60,000 nucleotides of DNA, taken from positions 43,947,095 through 44,007,094 of the forward strand of contig NC_087071.1 of NCBI RefSeq assembly GCF_963678635.1. The letters are read 5' to 3'. Position 1 is the stretch's first letter. Each line of letters begins with the position of its first letter. The notes beneath the pieces are model-generated. The model saw only the letters and a list, made by a program, of their open reading frames with translations, made no database searches and was not told the origin of the DNA. This DNA comes from Symsagittifera roscoffensis (lineage: Eukaryota > Xenacoelomorpha > Acoela > Convolutidae). The translations under genes were made by a program, and so were the position numbers. Below are positions 31,299 through 41,015 of the stretch, one piece after another.

Positions 31299-34200
31299 TC
31301 AGGCGATGCTCAAGTAGTACTTCTTATGGAGATACACCATTATCTCAGTTTCTGCAAAGACCACATGTAGGATAGCGTACAATTCCCTCGGGCTCAGTTT
31401 GCCCCTGTTTGGGTCATACACCGGCATTGAGACCTCTGTTATCCCTCTTTCAATCATGAAGTCTCGTAATCTTGTTAGTGCCAATATAACGTGTTCGGGA
31501 TCAATTGTGTTCCTGTCATTGACCCTCGTCACTAGGAAGCACAGATATTTGCCCGGGACTTGTGCCACTGACGGTGGAAGCGCTGCCATCCCTCCCAGTC
31601 CTGGTCTCTGTCTGAACAGAAACTCTACATTCTGGTACTCTCTTTTGAAGTCAGCTTCCAATCTTGATTTGAAACTCATGTCCGCCGTGATGCAGATCGC
31701 GCTGGTCCTGTTTGACAGGATGAAGTCGCTATCTGTTATCATGATGTTCTCCGAGTATTCATTGGGTATTTCGAATTTCGTTTTGAAATTCCGACCTATA
31801 GTAGGCTCTGGCTCTTCTTCCTCCAGTTCCAATTCGCTCGTTTCTCTCACTTCCTTGAGCTTCTTTATCATCAAATTTTCGGTGTGGGTAAGTTTTACCC
31901 CCACTCCCCGGACAAAAATATTTATCGACGTCCCCGTCGATGTTGTCGGGTCTGAATTGTCCTGAGGAATGTCCAGTGGCCTGTCTGTTGCCGTCCATCC
32001 GAAAAAAGGGTCCTCTGTCTTCATGTAATTTGCTGCTGATACATCGACTTGCTGAATGCTTTGTCCTTCGCGGCTCTCGTCTTTGACATCACGCATCCAC
32101 TCTAGAATCCTCAAGTTCGTGTTCTCCCTCCTCTCTATCTCACTCTGTTCGAGATCCGTTTCTACTTCTGGCGTCGAGTAATCATCCTGCGGATAATGAC
32201 CACCATCGTCAATGACCTGCCATTCCTCTCCGGCTTGCAGTTCGCCTGCCTTCAGTAATTCCTCGCCCAAATTGTCTGGCTGTATCTTATCGATCAAGAA
32301 GTCATCCCCGTACCTGTTGTACCTCATGCCGGTGCGTTTACGATTGCCAGTCCTGGTTTCCGGTGGTGTTGGTCGATCCGGCTCCATCCACTTCGGCACC
32401 TCGTCTTGCTCCGGGTCGTTCCAGTCTTCTTCTACAAATGATCCTGCATCAGACCCCACTCCTATCTTTTCATTGTCGTCCAAACTCAAGTTCTCATTAC
32501 CATCATTTTTCTCTCGAGTACCTTTCTCATTCACTTCACACGCTGGCTCTACCACCAGGTACTCAAGACCCTCCATGTCCTTCGGTATGCACCAATCCTC
32601 TGGGGACGGGACGTGAGGCTTCAGATTCTCATAATGTGCCGCTCGCCCAGTACTCAAGCGATAGAACCGTCCTTGTTGATGAACCTCCGTTATCATGAAT
32701 GGTCCCCTCCACTTCTTGAGTAGTTTCTTTGTTCCCTTGGGCGGTATTACATTTTGGAAGACCCACACGTATTGGCCCACTTCATATGGCTTTGCTCTTA
32801 ATATTTTTTCGTCGTATTTCCTGCGTTGCCTCATTTGCGCTTGCGCCGTGTTCCTCCTGCATAGCTCGTTCAACTCCTGTTGTCTTTTGATCGCTTCTTT
32901 CACGTATGCCTGAGGCGACGTCCTTTTCCCCTCGTATTCCGGGTAAAAGAATGTCAGAGGCATTGCTCTCTCCCTGCCCGTCAACATCATGAAAGGACTG
33001 ATGACCGTAGTTGAGTGCTGTGTACTGTTGTAGGCTCCTACTACCTGTGGCAGGTATTTGTCCCAGTCCGTCATGTATCTTGAGCAGTACACCCTTAACA
33101 TGTTGACCAGTGTCCTGTTTTGTCTCTCCACCAACCCATTGGTCTGTGGATGATAGGTTGTCGAGTGTGCTTGAGCAATGTGCGATCTCTTCATCAATTC
33201 TTTTGTCAAGTCCCCTACAAAAGCTTTGCCGTTGTCCGACTGGAAAGTCATTGGACAACCATACCGCGATATCCAATGCGTTATCAGATGATCACATGTC
33301 TCCTCGGCCGAGGCTGTTTGGCACGGGACCGCTTCCGCCAACTTTGTGAAGTGATCTATTATAACCAGTATCTGGTTATATCCCGACTCCGTCATGCAGA
33401 TTTTTTGATGGTCTATCTGCACCACTTCATTGAACTCTGAGCTCTCAACGGACTTGAGGGGAAACTTCATCTTCCTTGGGTCTTTTACCTGGAGACATGC
33501 CAGGCAGGCATTCACCCATCTCTCGCAAGCTTTTCTCATTCCTGGCCAATCAAACCTGTGAAGTATCCTTTGTTGTACTTTGTCTATCCCCTGGTGGCCC
33601 ATCTGGTCGTGCGATCTGAAAAGCACCTCCGTTTGATACAACTGTGGCAGTATGATGAGGTTGTGTTTGTGTAATATCTTCTCCTCATCTTTCCTCTTGC
33701 ATGCTACCACCCCATCAGCTGTGTGGTAGAGTAAGTCTTTTTTCTCTTTGTAGAACTGGCTCAAGATCTTGTAGCTGTCTTCCTCGAGTTCCCCCTTCTC
33801 CTTGACCCCCGACTGGATCCATTTGGAGAGGTTACTTGTCATTTTGTCATTCTTTTGGGCTCTTATTAGGTCTGACAGCCTATATCTTGCCTTGACATGC
33901 TCCTTTAGCGCCATGATCTGTCCATTCATCTCACCAGGTTTGTGGATGTCATCACTCAGCTTCACGCATATCATCCTTTTCACGATTTTCATATCATCTT
34001 CTGGCACCAGATTTGTTCTGACGTTTGAGTTGCATGATAGTTCTCTGTATGGCTTCCTTGAAACCGCAATTCTCTCAAGTTCCTCACCACCTCGTATCTC
34101 CTGTATCTCCAGATTGTACGTTCCTGATGATGGATCCGTCTGTAACTCCCTGTCGTGGTGCCTTGTCTTCTCTTCCGCCAGTATCATGCACAGACTGTCC

Positions 34201-35615
34201 TGGTTTTCACTGCTCTCATCCGAGTCTTCATCCCATCCTTCACGCTCCCCGGACAATTTTCCTTCTCCGGTTCCTTCTTCCGTGAACCTGGAACACTCCC
34301 CGGACTCTTGACCTGGTCCCAGGTGTTCAGTATCTTCCTTGAACGTCACTTTCTTTTTCCTAACCCTGGTCTGCTCCAGAATGTCTTCGGGGATTTTGTC
34401 AACTAGTGACAGCACGACATCTTTGCTGTCAGTGACGCTTCCTCTTGATGAGTCAGTATCGTTCACTGTCTCTTTTCTCCGAAGTATAGTGAATTCCGGT
34501 TTCTCTGTACCCTTCTCCTGGATCACGGGCTTATCATCTGATAGTTTCTCGAGCAACCTCATTAAGTCATCATCTATCTGTGCAGTTCCTGCTTCCACCT
34601 GGTTAAGATCATAGCCTTTTGCCTTGAGCGTCTCCTTCACGATCTTCGACTTGAGTATAATCTCAATCGGAATCCTCTTGCTCTTCCTCAAGATGGTCTT
34701 CTCTGGAGGCTCTTTAGGCAATTCAGGATGATCTTCTATCGGTTTGCCTGACTTGTCCAGCCATCTCGTGAGTGGAAGACTGTCGTACGTTTCCTTGTCC
34801 ATGAATGAGAAGCCATCTTTGATTTCAGGTCTGTCTGCTTCTCTTTGCTCTTGTCTCTCATAGAACTCCGTCTTCTTACTCAAGCTGTCGGCATTCTGAT
34901 GTTTATCTCGCGTTCTATGCTCAATTATCATGTTGTATCCGTCCAGGCGAACTATCCACCTCCCAATGTAACTTTGGTCCATTGAGTACGTTTTCAGCCA
35001 GCTCAGTGCTCTGTTGTCGACTCGCAACTTGAATGGTTCACTGCCCAAGTATGCCCTGTATTTCTCGACAAAGGTAACCACCGCAAACATCTCAGCTTTC
35101 GGTGCCCCGTACTTCATTTCCGTGTCACTCAGGACTTTGCTCCCGTACGCTATTGGTCTCAAGACTGTCTTCCCATTCCATTCTTGTTCTTGGTGGAGAA
35201 TCCCAGAAATCGCGACTACCGACGCATCCGTGTCCAGCACGTACATCCCTTTCTCAGTCGGCATACCCAGTACTGGTGCCTCACATAGCTCTTTCTTTAT
35301 CCTCTGGAATGACTCTTCTGCTGCGTTGTTCCACGTGAACTTCTTGCCCTTGTGTCTCATTAATTGTTGCATCGGGTATACCATGTCTGCATAGCCTTTG
35401 ATGAACTCTCTAAAATAGTTAGCGAAACCCAGGAAGCTCATCAACTGGTGCTCTGTCTTCGGTGATTTCCAGGTCAGGACTGCTTCCACGGCGTCCGTAT
35501 CAGGTCTGATGCCGTGCTTGTCTACCATCCTGCCCAAGTATTTTATTGAGTCCTTGAGTATCTCACACTTTGATGGTTTACACTTTAGCCCCGACCTCTT
35601 CATGCATGCAAACAC
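31299..35615 (-). CDS. Pol of element 2: RT thumb, RNase H, integrase, GPF module, macro-like C-terminal domain
   Basis: 1438 codons open. In order: RT thumb (KCEILKDSIKYLG), RNase H from about residue 120 (VLDTDAS, KAEMFAV, VDNRALSWL, HQNADSLS), a variable acidic linker (about 300-560), the integrase zinc domain near 668 (SHDQMGHQG, CLACLQVK), the DDE core (IDHQK near 733, QSDNGK near 795, GLVERQN near 831), and the GPF module near 970 (KWRGPFMITEV). An acidic extension follows. About residues 1290-1438 lay out like a TARG1/OARD1-type macro domain (SAICITADMSFKSRL, GKYLCFLVTRV, ALTRLRDFMIERGITEVS, ELYAILHVVFAETEIMVYL). It makes and integrates the cDNA. It begins in mid-RT because a 7-bp duplication shifts the frame. 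Confidence 0.93.
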   Translation of the reverse strand: MFACMKRSGLKCKPSKCEILKDSIKYLGRMVDKHGIRPDTDAVEAVLTWKSPKTEHQLMSFLGFANYFREFIKGYADMVYPMQQLMRHKGKKFTWNNAAEESFQRIKKELCEAPVLGMPTEKGMYVLDTDASVVAISGILHQEQEWNGKTVLRPIAYGSKVLSDTEMKYGAPKAEMFAVVTFVEKYRAYLGSEPFKLRVDNRALSWLKTYSMDQSYIGRWIVRLDGYNMIIEHRTRDKHQNADSLSKKTEFYERQEQREADRPEIKDGFSFMDKETYDSLPLTRWLDKSGKPIEDHPELPKEPPEKTILRKSKRIPIEIILKSKIVKETLKAKGYDLNQVEAGTAQIDDDLMRLLEKLSDDKPVIQEKGTEKPEFTILRRKETVNDTDSSRGSVTDSKDVVLSLVDKIPEDILEQTRVRKKKVTFKEDTEHLGPGQESGECSRFTEEGTGEGKLSGEREGWDEDSDESSENQDSLCMILAEEKTRHHDRELQTDPSSGTYNLEIQEIRGGEELERIAVSRKPYRELSCNSNVRTNLVPEDDMKIVKRMICVKLSDDIHKPGEMNGQIMALKEHVKARYRLSDLIRAQKNDKMTSNLSKWIQSGVKEKGELEEDSYKILSQFYKEKKDLLYHTADGVVACKRKDEEKILHKHNLIILPQLYQTEVLFRSHDQMGHQGIDKVQQRILHRFDWPGMRKACERWVNACLACLQVKDPRKMKFPLKSVESSEFNEVVQIDHQKICMTESGYNQILVIIDHFTKLAEAVPCQTASAEETCDHLITHWISRYGCPMTFQSDNGKAFVGDLTKELMKRSHIAQAHSTTYHPQTNGLVERQNRTLVNMLRVYCSRYMTDWDKYLPQVVGAYNSTQHSTTVISPFMMLTGRERAMPLTFFYPEYEGKRTSPQAYVKEAIKRQQELNELCRRNTAQAQMRQRRKYDEKILRAKPYEVGQYVWVFQNVIPPKGTKKLLKKWRGPFMITEVHQQGRFYRLSTGRAAHYENLKPHVPSPEDWCIPKDMEGLEYLVVEPACEVNEKGTREKNDGNENLSLDDNEKIGVGSDAGSFVEEDWNDPEQDEVPKWMEPDRPTPPETRTGNRKRTGMRYNRYGDDFLIDKIQPDNLGEELLKAGELQAGEEWQVIDDGGHYPQDDYSTPEVETDLEQSEIERRENTNLRILEWMRDVKDESREGQSIQQVDVSAANYMKTEDPFFGWTATDRPLDIPQDNSDPTTSTGTSINIFVRGVGVKLTHTENLMIKKLKEVRETSELELEEEEPEPTIGRNFKTKFEIPNEYSENIMITDSDFILSNRTSAICITADMSFKSRLEADFKREYQNVEFLFRQRPGLGGMAALPPSVAQVPGKYLCFLVTRVNDRNTIDPEHVILALTRLRDFMIERGITEVSMPVYDPNRGKLSPRELYAILHVVFAETEIMVYLHKKYYLSIA
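31302..31755 (-). other. Macro-like domain at the Pol C-terminus of element 2
   Basis: The domain lies at the very end of Pol, after the integrase GPF module and an acidic stretch. The order of strands and helices follows TARG1-like macro domains, which remove ADP-ribose from proteins. The Gly-rich loops and the catalytic Asp loop are replaced (YDPNRGKL in both elements), so binding or catalysis cannot be assumed. Conservation between the two elements is high, which suggests a retained function. Confidence 0.55.
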
Positions 35616-35628
35616 TTCGTCTAGTCTC

Positions 35629-38600
35629 TCAATGTGGTCTTCCAGTGTCCAGTGTTGGCGTCGCTATTACCACGTCATCCACGTAGCACATTACCAGGTT
35701 GCCATACTTCTTCGTTACGCCTATCAGCGCGTGTGCCATCAACCGCTGAAACGTGGCTGTGGCATTGCAAAGTCCAAACGGCATCCGTTTCCATTGAAAC
35801 AGACCCAACTCGCAGGCAAACCCTGTCTTGTCCCTGTCCTGCTTCCTTAGTGGTACTTGCCAAAAGGCTGAGCCTAAATCAAGAGTCGTAAAAAATTTTG
35901 CATCACCTAACTTCGAGAGGCTCTCATCAATCCTAGGTATGGGATAGGCATCCTTCACCGTGACGGAGTTCAGGTATCGAAAGTCACAACAAAACCTCAA
36001 CTGGTCGCCTTTCTTTTTGGTCATCACTACTCCACACGCCCACGGTGACTTGGATGGTTCTATCATGTCATACTCTAGTAACGTCTCGATCTCTTTTCTA
36101 CACGCGTCCGATTTGTGTGGGGTCATGCGCCTCGCCCCCTCCCTGTGTGGTACCGCGTTTTCCTCAAGTTCTATTTCATGCTCAACGAAATTGCAACACC
36201 CGATATCCGCCTTATGCCTCGAAAAAACATCCTCGTTCCGCTCTAGTACGTCCTTGATGGCTTCGAGCTGTTCATCTTTCAGTTTGCCCCTCAAATGTTC
36301 AATCTCCGGCAGTACCGGTTTTTCATTTTGCATTTCATCTAGTGTGGGTCGCTCTGGAAAGTTCGAACAGCTCGAAAGACCATCATCCGTTTCTGACTTA
36401 AGTGATTTAATAAGACCTGAAGAATCTTTTATTTTCTGCAATCGTCTCAAGATACAAATTTTGTCCCTGTGATTGGGACAATCAACAACTTCATTTTGTT
36501 TTGAGTTCTCAATTGTTTCATATCGAGTTTTAACCGGTAAAGCATATCCCAGTTTCCTCCCTCTCTGTATCGTGATCGGTATATCAAGGGTATTCAACAA
36601 GACACTGAAGCAGAGGCCGCTCTTCGTTATCGAAAATGATCTTCCTAAAACAGCAGCACTTTGACTATTAGGATTCGGAACTATGCACACTTGCTTGTTG
36701 TCACTTAGTTCATTGTAATTTTTCATCCTCAAACTTACGATTGCCGCTTCATTAGCTTTTAGCCTCACCCTCCTACTCAAGAATACCGGTGCTTTGTTTT
36801 CATTTACCATTATTAAATTTACCGGTTTGATTGCGTACCTCCTATCCGGGTTCCGTATCCTGAACATTGCGTTATTTAAATCAATCGTTACGTCGAAATT
36901 CCTGATGAAGTCTCTGCCCAAAATGAATTGGTCAGATTCATCTAGGTTTTCTACCACGATAAAGCTCATCCACAGGTTACGTTCCCCCAAATTGAGGGCT
37001 ATTATCGGCGTCCTGCCCAGCACCCGTAGGGCCCCTTTGTTTGCAGCTGACAGCCGTATTCTCGAGTCTATCAAGTCACCTTTGTCAAAGCCCATCTTCT
37101 CCCAAGTTTCGATTGGTATAACGCTCAAGACTGCTCCCGTGTCAAGCAACCCACGCAACTGAGTCTTTTTGCCACTTATATCCAGCACGTGCCCTGTCAC
37201 ATCTGCCTCCGTCCCGATGTGCATTGCATCTTCCTCAAGCATGGCGCAGTGTCCAATCGATCTCACTTTCAATTCTTCTTTCCCTACGTAGATTTGTCCA
37301 ATTAGGTCTTCGTCACATGTTATCATCGTCTTGGTATAGATGTTAATCCCATCTATATTTAGCATCAACTCGTGTGGACCGTAAGCTTCAGTATATCTGC
37401 TATCAACACGTACCGACTTGCTGCCCCCTCTCATGAGTAGTGCTCTCAGTGCTCTAGAAGTCGTTTGTGGGCTTATACCACTCAAATAGTCTGCATACAC
37501 GTCAATGTGCATTATCGTCTGGTCGCTCGGCTCGCCCAAGTTTCTGGTTACCTCGTGGCCGCCCACTGTGATTATCGACATTATCCTTGCCCCGATTTTC
37601 GATATGCCAAAAGGTTTACCTGTCACCATTTTCACAGTATTGCAATTCCCTGTCTTCGTTGAGCCTGGTACAGCCTCTGGTATTTGTTTCGATCCGGTTA
37701 ATGCTTCGTTAAAATTCTGTCTTTCTATCTCCAGCTTTAGTCGTTGCTCTATTTCTTTCGCAGCCAGATCCTGTTTCACTTTGGCAATTGCTTCCGTCGC
37801 CGCTTTCTCATAATTTATCTCTAGAGAGTTCCCTGCCGCGGATTCTATGGCATCATTAACATGTGATACAGCTTTCACTGTCCTCGTCGGCAATTCCGTG
37901 CTTGGTGCTCCTAAGTTCCTCGATTCAAATTCGTTTTGCCTGTTCCGCTGATTCTGCACCGCCGCTAATGCCAACTTATGTTTAGGGTGACTCTGGTCCT
38001 TGACCGCTTCCCAGAACAAGGGACAATCCATTCGGAAGTGCCCCTCCTGGTTACAGAAGAAGCATCTTGCGCCTATCTTGATGATTAAGCCACTATAGTA
38101 CTCGTGTTCCTCCATCTGGCTCATGTCCTCCTCATCTGGTGCATATCCTAGACTCTTCATGCCTTGTTTGTATGTTGTGCAGTCAGCCACGTGGTGATCC
38201 GCCGACCCGCAGTTCGCGCATGATCTGCGCTTGTCCATGTCATCTCTAGGTTTGTACCATGACGACCTCTGCGGTTGACTTCCCCCTTGCGTGTTCCTGT
38301 TTTCTGAATACGAGTATTTCTTGGGTTTCATCAGCATGTATTCCCTTGATTTCTGTCTCATTTCTTCTGGGGTTGGTGCGCTGTCTTTCGACAATGTGTA
38401 GTATGTTGCTAACATTGTCCTTAAGTCGTCACTTTTTACCCCATCAATGAACTTCGAGGCAATGCTAAAGTTTCTTCTGTTTGTCGACTCCTCTGGGTCA
38501 CTCCTTCTTCTCAAGCTCTCGAGATCATCTAGGAACCGATCTATTGACTCGTCGTCCCTCTGCCTTCTCTTTTCAAATCGCATCATCGCTTGGTGACCCT

Positions 38601-39303
38601 TCATGCCTGACCCGAATCGATTCAGCAATATCTCGAAGATCTTGTCCGTGGTATCGCGTTCTTCTTCTTTCTTCGCAACCACGCATTTTAATGCTGTGCC
38701 TTCTAAATTGCTGAGTATGGCTGTGCATGCTTGTCTTTCATCGTTCAAGTTGTCTTGCTCTAGATGTAATCTCATCACTTCCACCCACGTGTCAATGCAT
38801 CCATCTGAGTCGTCTTTGAATTCTTTTGGCTTCTTGAATGTTTTTCTTGATTTCCCATCTCTCCTATCGCTCGAGTTAGTGTTCCTCGTGGCGAAGGCCT
38901 CTAGAGTCCTGTTCATCATCTCCCAAGTGTTTGCCCATGTCATAGCATCCGGACCTGCGTTGCTGTTAGCTGTTGAGTCCCCCGGACCAGTCGTTGTACT
39001 TGACATTCCATTCTTCATGATTGTTTTAGCAGCTGTTGGTGCTATGCTCACCGTATCCCGGGTTAAGGGCAACGGTGTCGATTGCCGTTTGTTCCTTTGT
39101 GGTTCCACAAAGTCAACTCTGGTGCCTTGCGCGCGATCCGCTGCCGGTCTTTCTTGTGAGGTAGAATTACTCAAGATTGCATCCAATTTCGCCTGTATTG
39201 CACACGAACTCTCGGCCTGATTTTTGCTCATTGTGTCCATTCTCTTTTCCAGGCTACCTAATTTGCTGTTGACATCATCATATCGGTTTTTTAACTGTTG
39301 CAA
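35629..39303 (-). CDS. Gag-protease-RT of element 2
   Basis: 1224 codons (opening codon TTG, in phase with a coiled coil that begins in the preceding ORF). In order: coiled coil (about 1-48), Ty3-type capsid (about 155-330; FEILLNRFGSG, FEKRRQRDDESIDRFLDDL), two intact CX2CX4HX4C knuckles (CANCGSADHHVADC near 362 and CFFCNQEGHFRMDC near 414), aspartic protease (LLDTGAVLSV near 720; FILGRDF), then RT (LRFCCDFRYLN, TLDLGSAFWQ, MPFGLCNATATFQ, CYVDDVV near 1206). It ends just after the YVDD box because of a 7-bp direct duplication at 35642-35655. The protein would form particles, package RNA and process the polyprotein. Confidence 0.93.
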   Translation of the reverse strand: MQQLKNRYDDVNSKLGSLEKRMDTMSKNQAESSCAIQAKLDAILSNSTSQERPAADRAQGTRVDFVEPQRNKRQSTPLPLTRDTVSIAPTAAKTIMKNGMSSTTTGPGDSTANSNAGPDAMTWANTWEMMNRTLEAFATRNTNSSDRRDGKSRKTFKKPKEFKDDSDGCIDTWVEVMRLHLEQDNLNDERQACTAILSNLEGTALKCVVAKKEEERDTTDKIFEILLNRFGSGMKGHQAMMRFEKRRQRDDESIDRFLDDLESLRRRSDPEESTNRRNFSIASKFIDGVKSDDLRTMLATYYTLSKDSAPTPEEMRQKSREYMLMKPKKYSYSENRNTQGGSQPQRSSWYKPRDDMDKRRSCANCGSADHHVADCTTYKQGMKSLGYAPDEEDMSQMEEHEYYSGLIIKIGARCFFCNQEGHFRMDCPLFWEAVKDQSHPKHKLALAAVQNQRNRQNEFESRNLGAPSTELPTRTVKAVSHVNDAIESAAGNSLEINYEKAATEAIAKVKQDLAAKEIEQRLKLEIERQNFNEALTGSKQIPEAVPGSTKTGNCNTVKMVTGKPFGISKIGARIMSIITVGGHEVTRNLGEPSDQTIMHIDVYADYLSGISPQTTSRALRALLMRGGSKSVRVDSRYTEAYGPHELMLNIDGINIYTKTMITCDEDLIGQIYVGKEELKVRSIGHCAMLEEDAMHIGTEADVTGHVLDISGKKTQLRGLLDTGAVLSVIPIETWEKMGFDKGDLIDSRIRLSAANKGALRVLGRTPIIALNLGERNLWMSFIVVENLDESDQFILGRDFIRNFDVTIDLNNAMFRIRNPDRRYAIKPVNLIMVNENKAPVFLSRRVRLKANEAAIVSLRMKNYNELSDNKQVCIVPNPNSQSAAVLGRSFSITKSGLCFSVLLNTLDIPITIQRGRKLGYALPVKTRYETIENSKQNEVVDCPNHRDKICILRRLQKIKDSSGLIKSLKSETDDGLSSCSNFPERPTLDEMQNEKPVLPEIEHLRGKLKDEQLEAIKDVLERNEDVFSRHKADIGCCNFVEHEIELEENAVPHREGARRMTPHKSDACRKEIETLLEYDMIEPSKSPWACGVVMTKKKGDQLRFCCDFRYLNSVTVKDAYPIPRIDESLSKLGDAKFFTTLDLGSAFWQVPLRKQDRDKTGFACELGLFQWKRMPFGLCNATATFQRLMAHALIGVTKKYGNLVMCYVDDVVIATPTLDTGRPH
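35642..35655. repeat. 7-bp tandem duplication that breaks pol in element 2
   Basis: CCAGTGT occurs twice in a row, at 35642-35648 and 35649-35655. Element 1 has only one corresponding copy. The extra 7 bases shift the frame between the 35629-39303 and 31299-35615 ORFs. Confidence 0.9.
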
Positions 39304-40100
39304 ATCTTTTTGATGTTCTTATCTCGTTCTTCATTGGTGGTTTCTACATTATCTGACATTTCCTTGAGTCTCTCTTCTGTTGCCTTGGCCAGGTTAAAAT
39401 AACTATCCAGATACTCGTTTTTGTTGTATCTTAATTCTTTTCTTATCACTTCTCTGTCCTCTTCGCTGTGCTTCAGCTTTTTGTCGATCTGATTCAGTTT
39501 CGCCATCAAGTCACCTAGCTCAAGAGTAGCCTCTTCATGGTCAGCCGTCGGTTTTTCTTCGGCCGTCGCTTCTGCTCTAGTTTTTTCCTCTCTCGGATTG
39601 GCTTCTGTCGTCTTCGTGCTCACTGTTCCAAATGTTCGTGCTCTTTCAGCTTTTGGTTCTTCAGTCACGTTCTCTTTCGTTTTTATTCCGACCATCATCG
39701 CCAACCTTTCTGTAAAAGATGTCTTTTTTACTTGAGAGTCTTCTTTCACCGTTTCTTCGGTGTTGCCTATTGCATCTTCCACGTTGTCTATTGGTGAGAA
39801 TTCTATGGGTTTCGAGTTTGGTTCTTCTGCATTGGGCATTGGAGTTGACTCCGTCGCTATTTTCCTTGTTTCATCAACACTTTGATCAGGTGTCTCTAGA
39901 TCAATCTCGATGGTGGGTTCTACTCGTTCCCCTTCCATGCCCTCTCTTGCTCTCTCCGTTGTACTCCTTGTGCTGACCATATTAACTGAAAAGCTCTTCT
40001 TTGTTATCTTCGGACCCATTGATGTTGTTTTGCGTAGCGACGAATTATACTTTGCTTCGGTAGGTCTTTTTTCAGCTACCGGTACCCTGCTCCGCCTCAT
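39291..40100 (-). CDS. ORF1 / Gag N-terminal region of element 2
   Basis: 269 codons from an ATG at 40100. The N-terminus is basic, the middle is acidic and Thr/Glu-rich with no known domain, and about residues 195-265 are a coiled coil (LMAKLNQIDKKLKHSEEDRE). It ends KKICNS-stop; a -1 change of frame near 39306, at a run of five A in sense, would lead straight into the coiled coil at the start of the gag ORF. In element 1 this coiled coil is continuous. The break may be a mutation, a sequencing indel or a frameshift site. Confidence 0.65.
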   Translation of the reverse strand: MRRSRVPVAEKRPTEAKYNSSLRKTTSMGPKITKKSFSVNMVSTRSTTERAREGMEGERVEPTIEIDLETPDQSVDETRKIATESTPMPNAEEPNSKPIEFSPIDNVEDAIGNTEETVKEDSQVKKTSFTERLAMMVGIKTKENVTEEPKAERARTFGTVSTKTTEANPREEKTRAEATAEEKPTADHEEATLELGDLMAKLNQIDKKLKHSEEDREVIRKELRYNKNEYLDSYFNLAKATEERLKEMSDNVETTNEERDKNIKKICNS

Positions 40101-40348
40101 TATTTCTATTTACAATTGCTCTTATTTACAATTTTACTATATACACAATCCTATTCTAAGAATAAAATCTTTCGGGAAGGAAGAAAAAAATATATACAAC
40201 GTGGTGAAAACCTTGTTTCAGTTCTCTTTATTAACTTTTCGAGAAACTTTCCTTATTTGTGGTCTCAACCGTACCTGGTTCCAATTAGTCTTGTTCTATC
40301 TTAATTCTGTCTTAAAACACTTCTTGTAATTTTACTTCAATTTTTTAC

Positions 40349-41015
40349 ACTGTCCCAAGACTTCCAATTGCCGTCCCTATTCTTCTTTGTACCGTCCCAG
40401 GCTTCTTTCTCCTGTCCCAAGACTGTTCGGTACCGTCCCAGTACTTTCCGGCCGTGTCCCAAGACTCTTGTCCAAGACTACTGTCCCAAGGCTAGTGTCC
40501 CAAGACTACTGTCCCAAGACTACCGTCCCAAGATTAGTGTCCCAAGACTAGTGTCCCAAGACTAGTGTCCCAAGACTACTGTCCCAAGACTACTGTCCCA
40601 AGACTAGTGTCCCAAGACCCTGTCCCAAGACCCTGTCCCAAGACCCTGTCCCAAGACCCTTGTCCCAAGACCCCGTCCCAAGACCTTGTCCCAAGACCCC
40701 GTCCCAAGACCTTGTCCCAAGACCTTGTCCCAAGACCCTGTCCCAAGACCCCTGTCCCAAGACCCTGTCCCAAGACCTTGTCCCAAGACCTTGTCCCAAG
40801 ACCTTGTCCCAAGACCCTGTCCCAAGACCTTGTCCCAAGACCCTGTCCCAAGACCCTTGTCCCAAGACCTTGTCCCAAGACCCCGTCCCAAGAACTTGTC
40901 CCAAGACCCTGTCCCAAGACCTTGTCCCAAGACCCTGTCCCAAGACCCTTGTCCCAAGACCCTGTCCCAAGACTGCTCTGTCCTAAGACTTCTTCGGCAC
41001 TGTCCCAAGACTGTT
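40349..41015. repeat. GTCCCAAGAC minisatellite in the leader of element 2
   Basis: Dispersed copies begin at 40349. A tandem array with a 14-bp unit (GTCCCAAGACTAST) runs from about 40450 to 40615, and one with a 13-14 bp unit (TGTCCCAAGACCY) from about 40616 to 40975. In element sense the units read GGGTCTTGGGACA, so runs of GGG with 3-4 base loops recur. The array keeps several frames open on both strands, which produces spurious ORFs. Confidence 0.95.

Noticed and set aside
40450-40975. CRISPR-like array
   Set aside because: The repeats are directly tandem with no unique spacers, and the sequence is eukaryotic.
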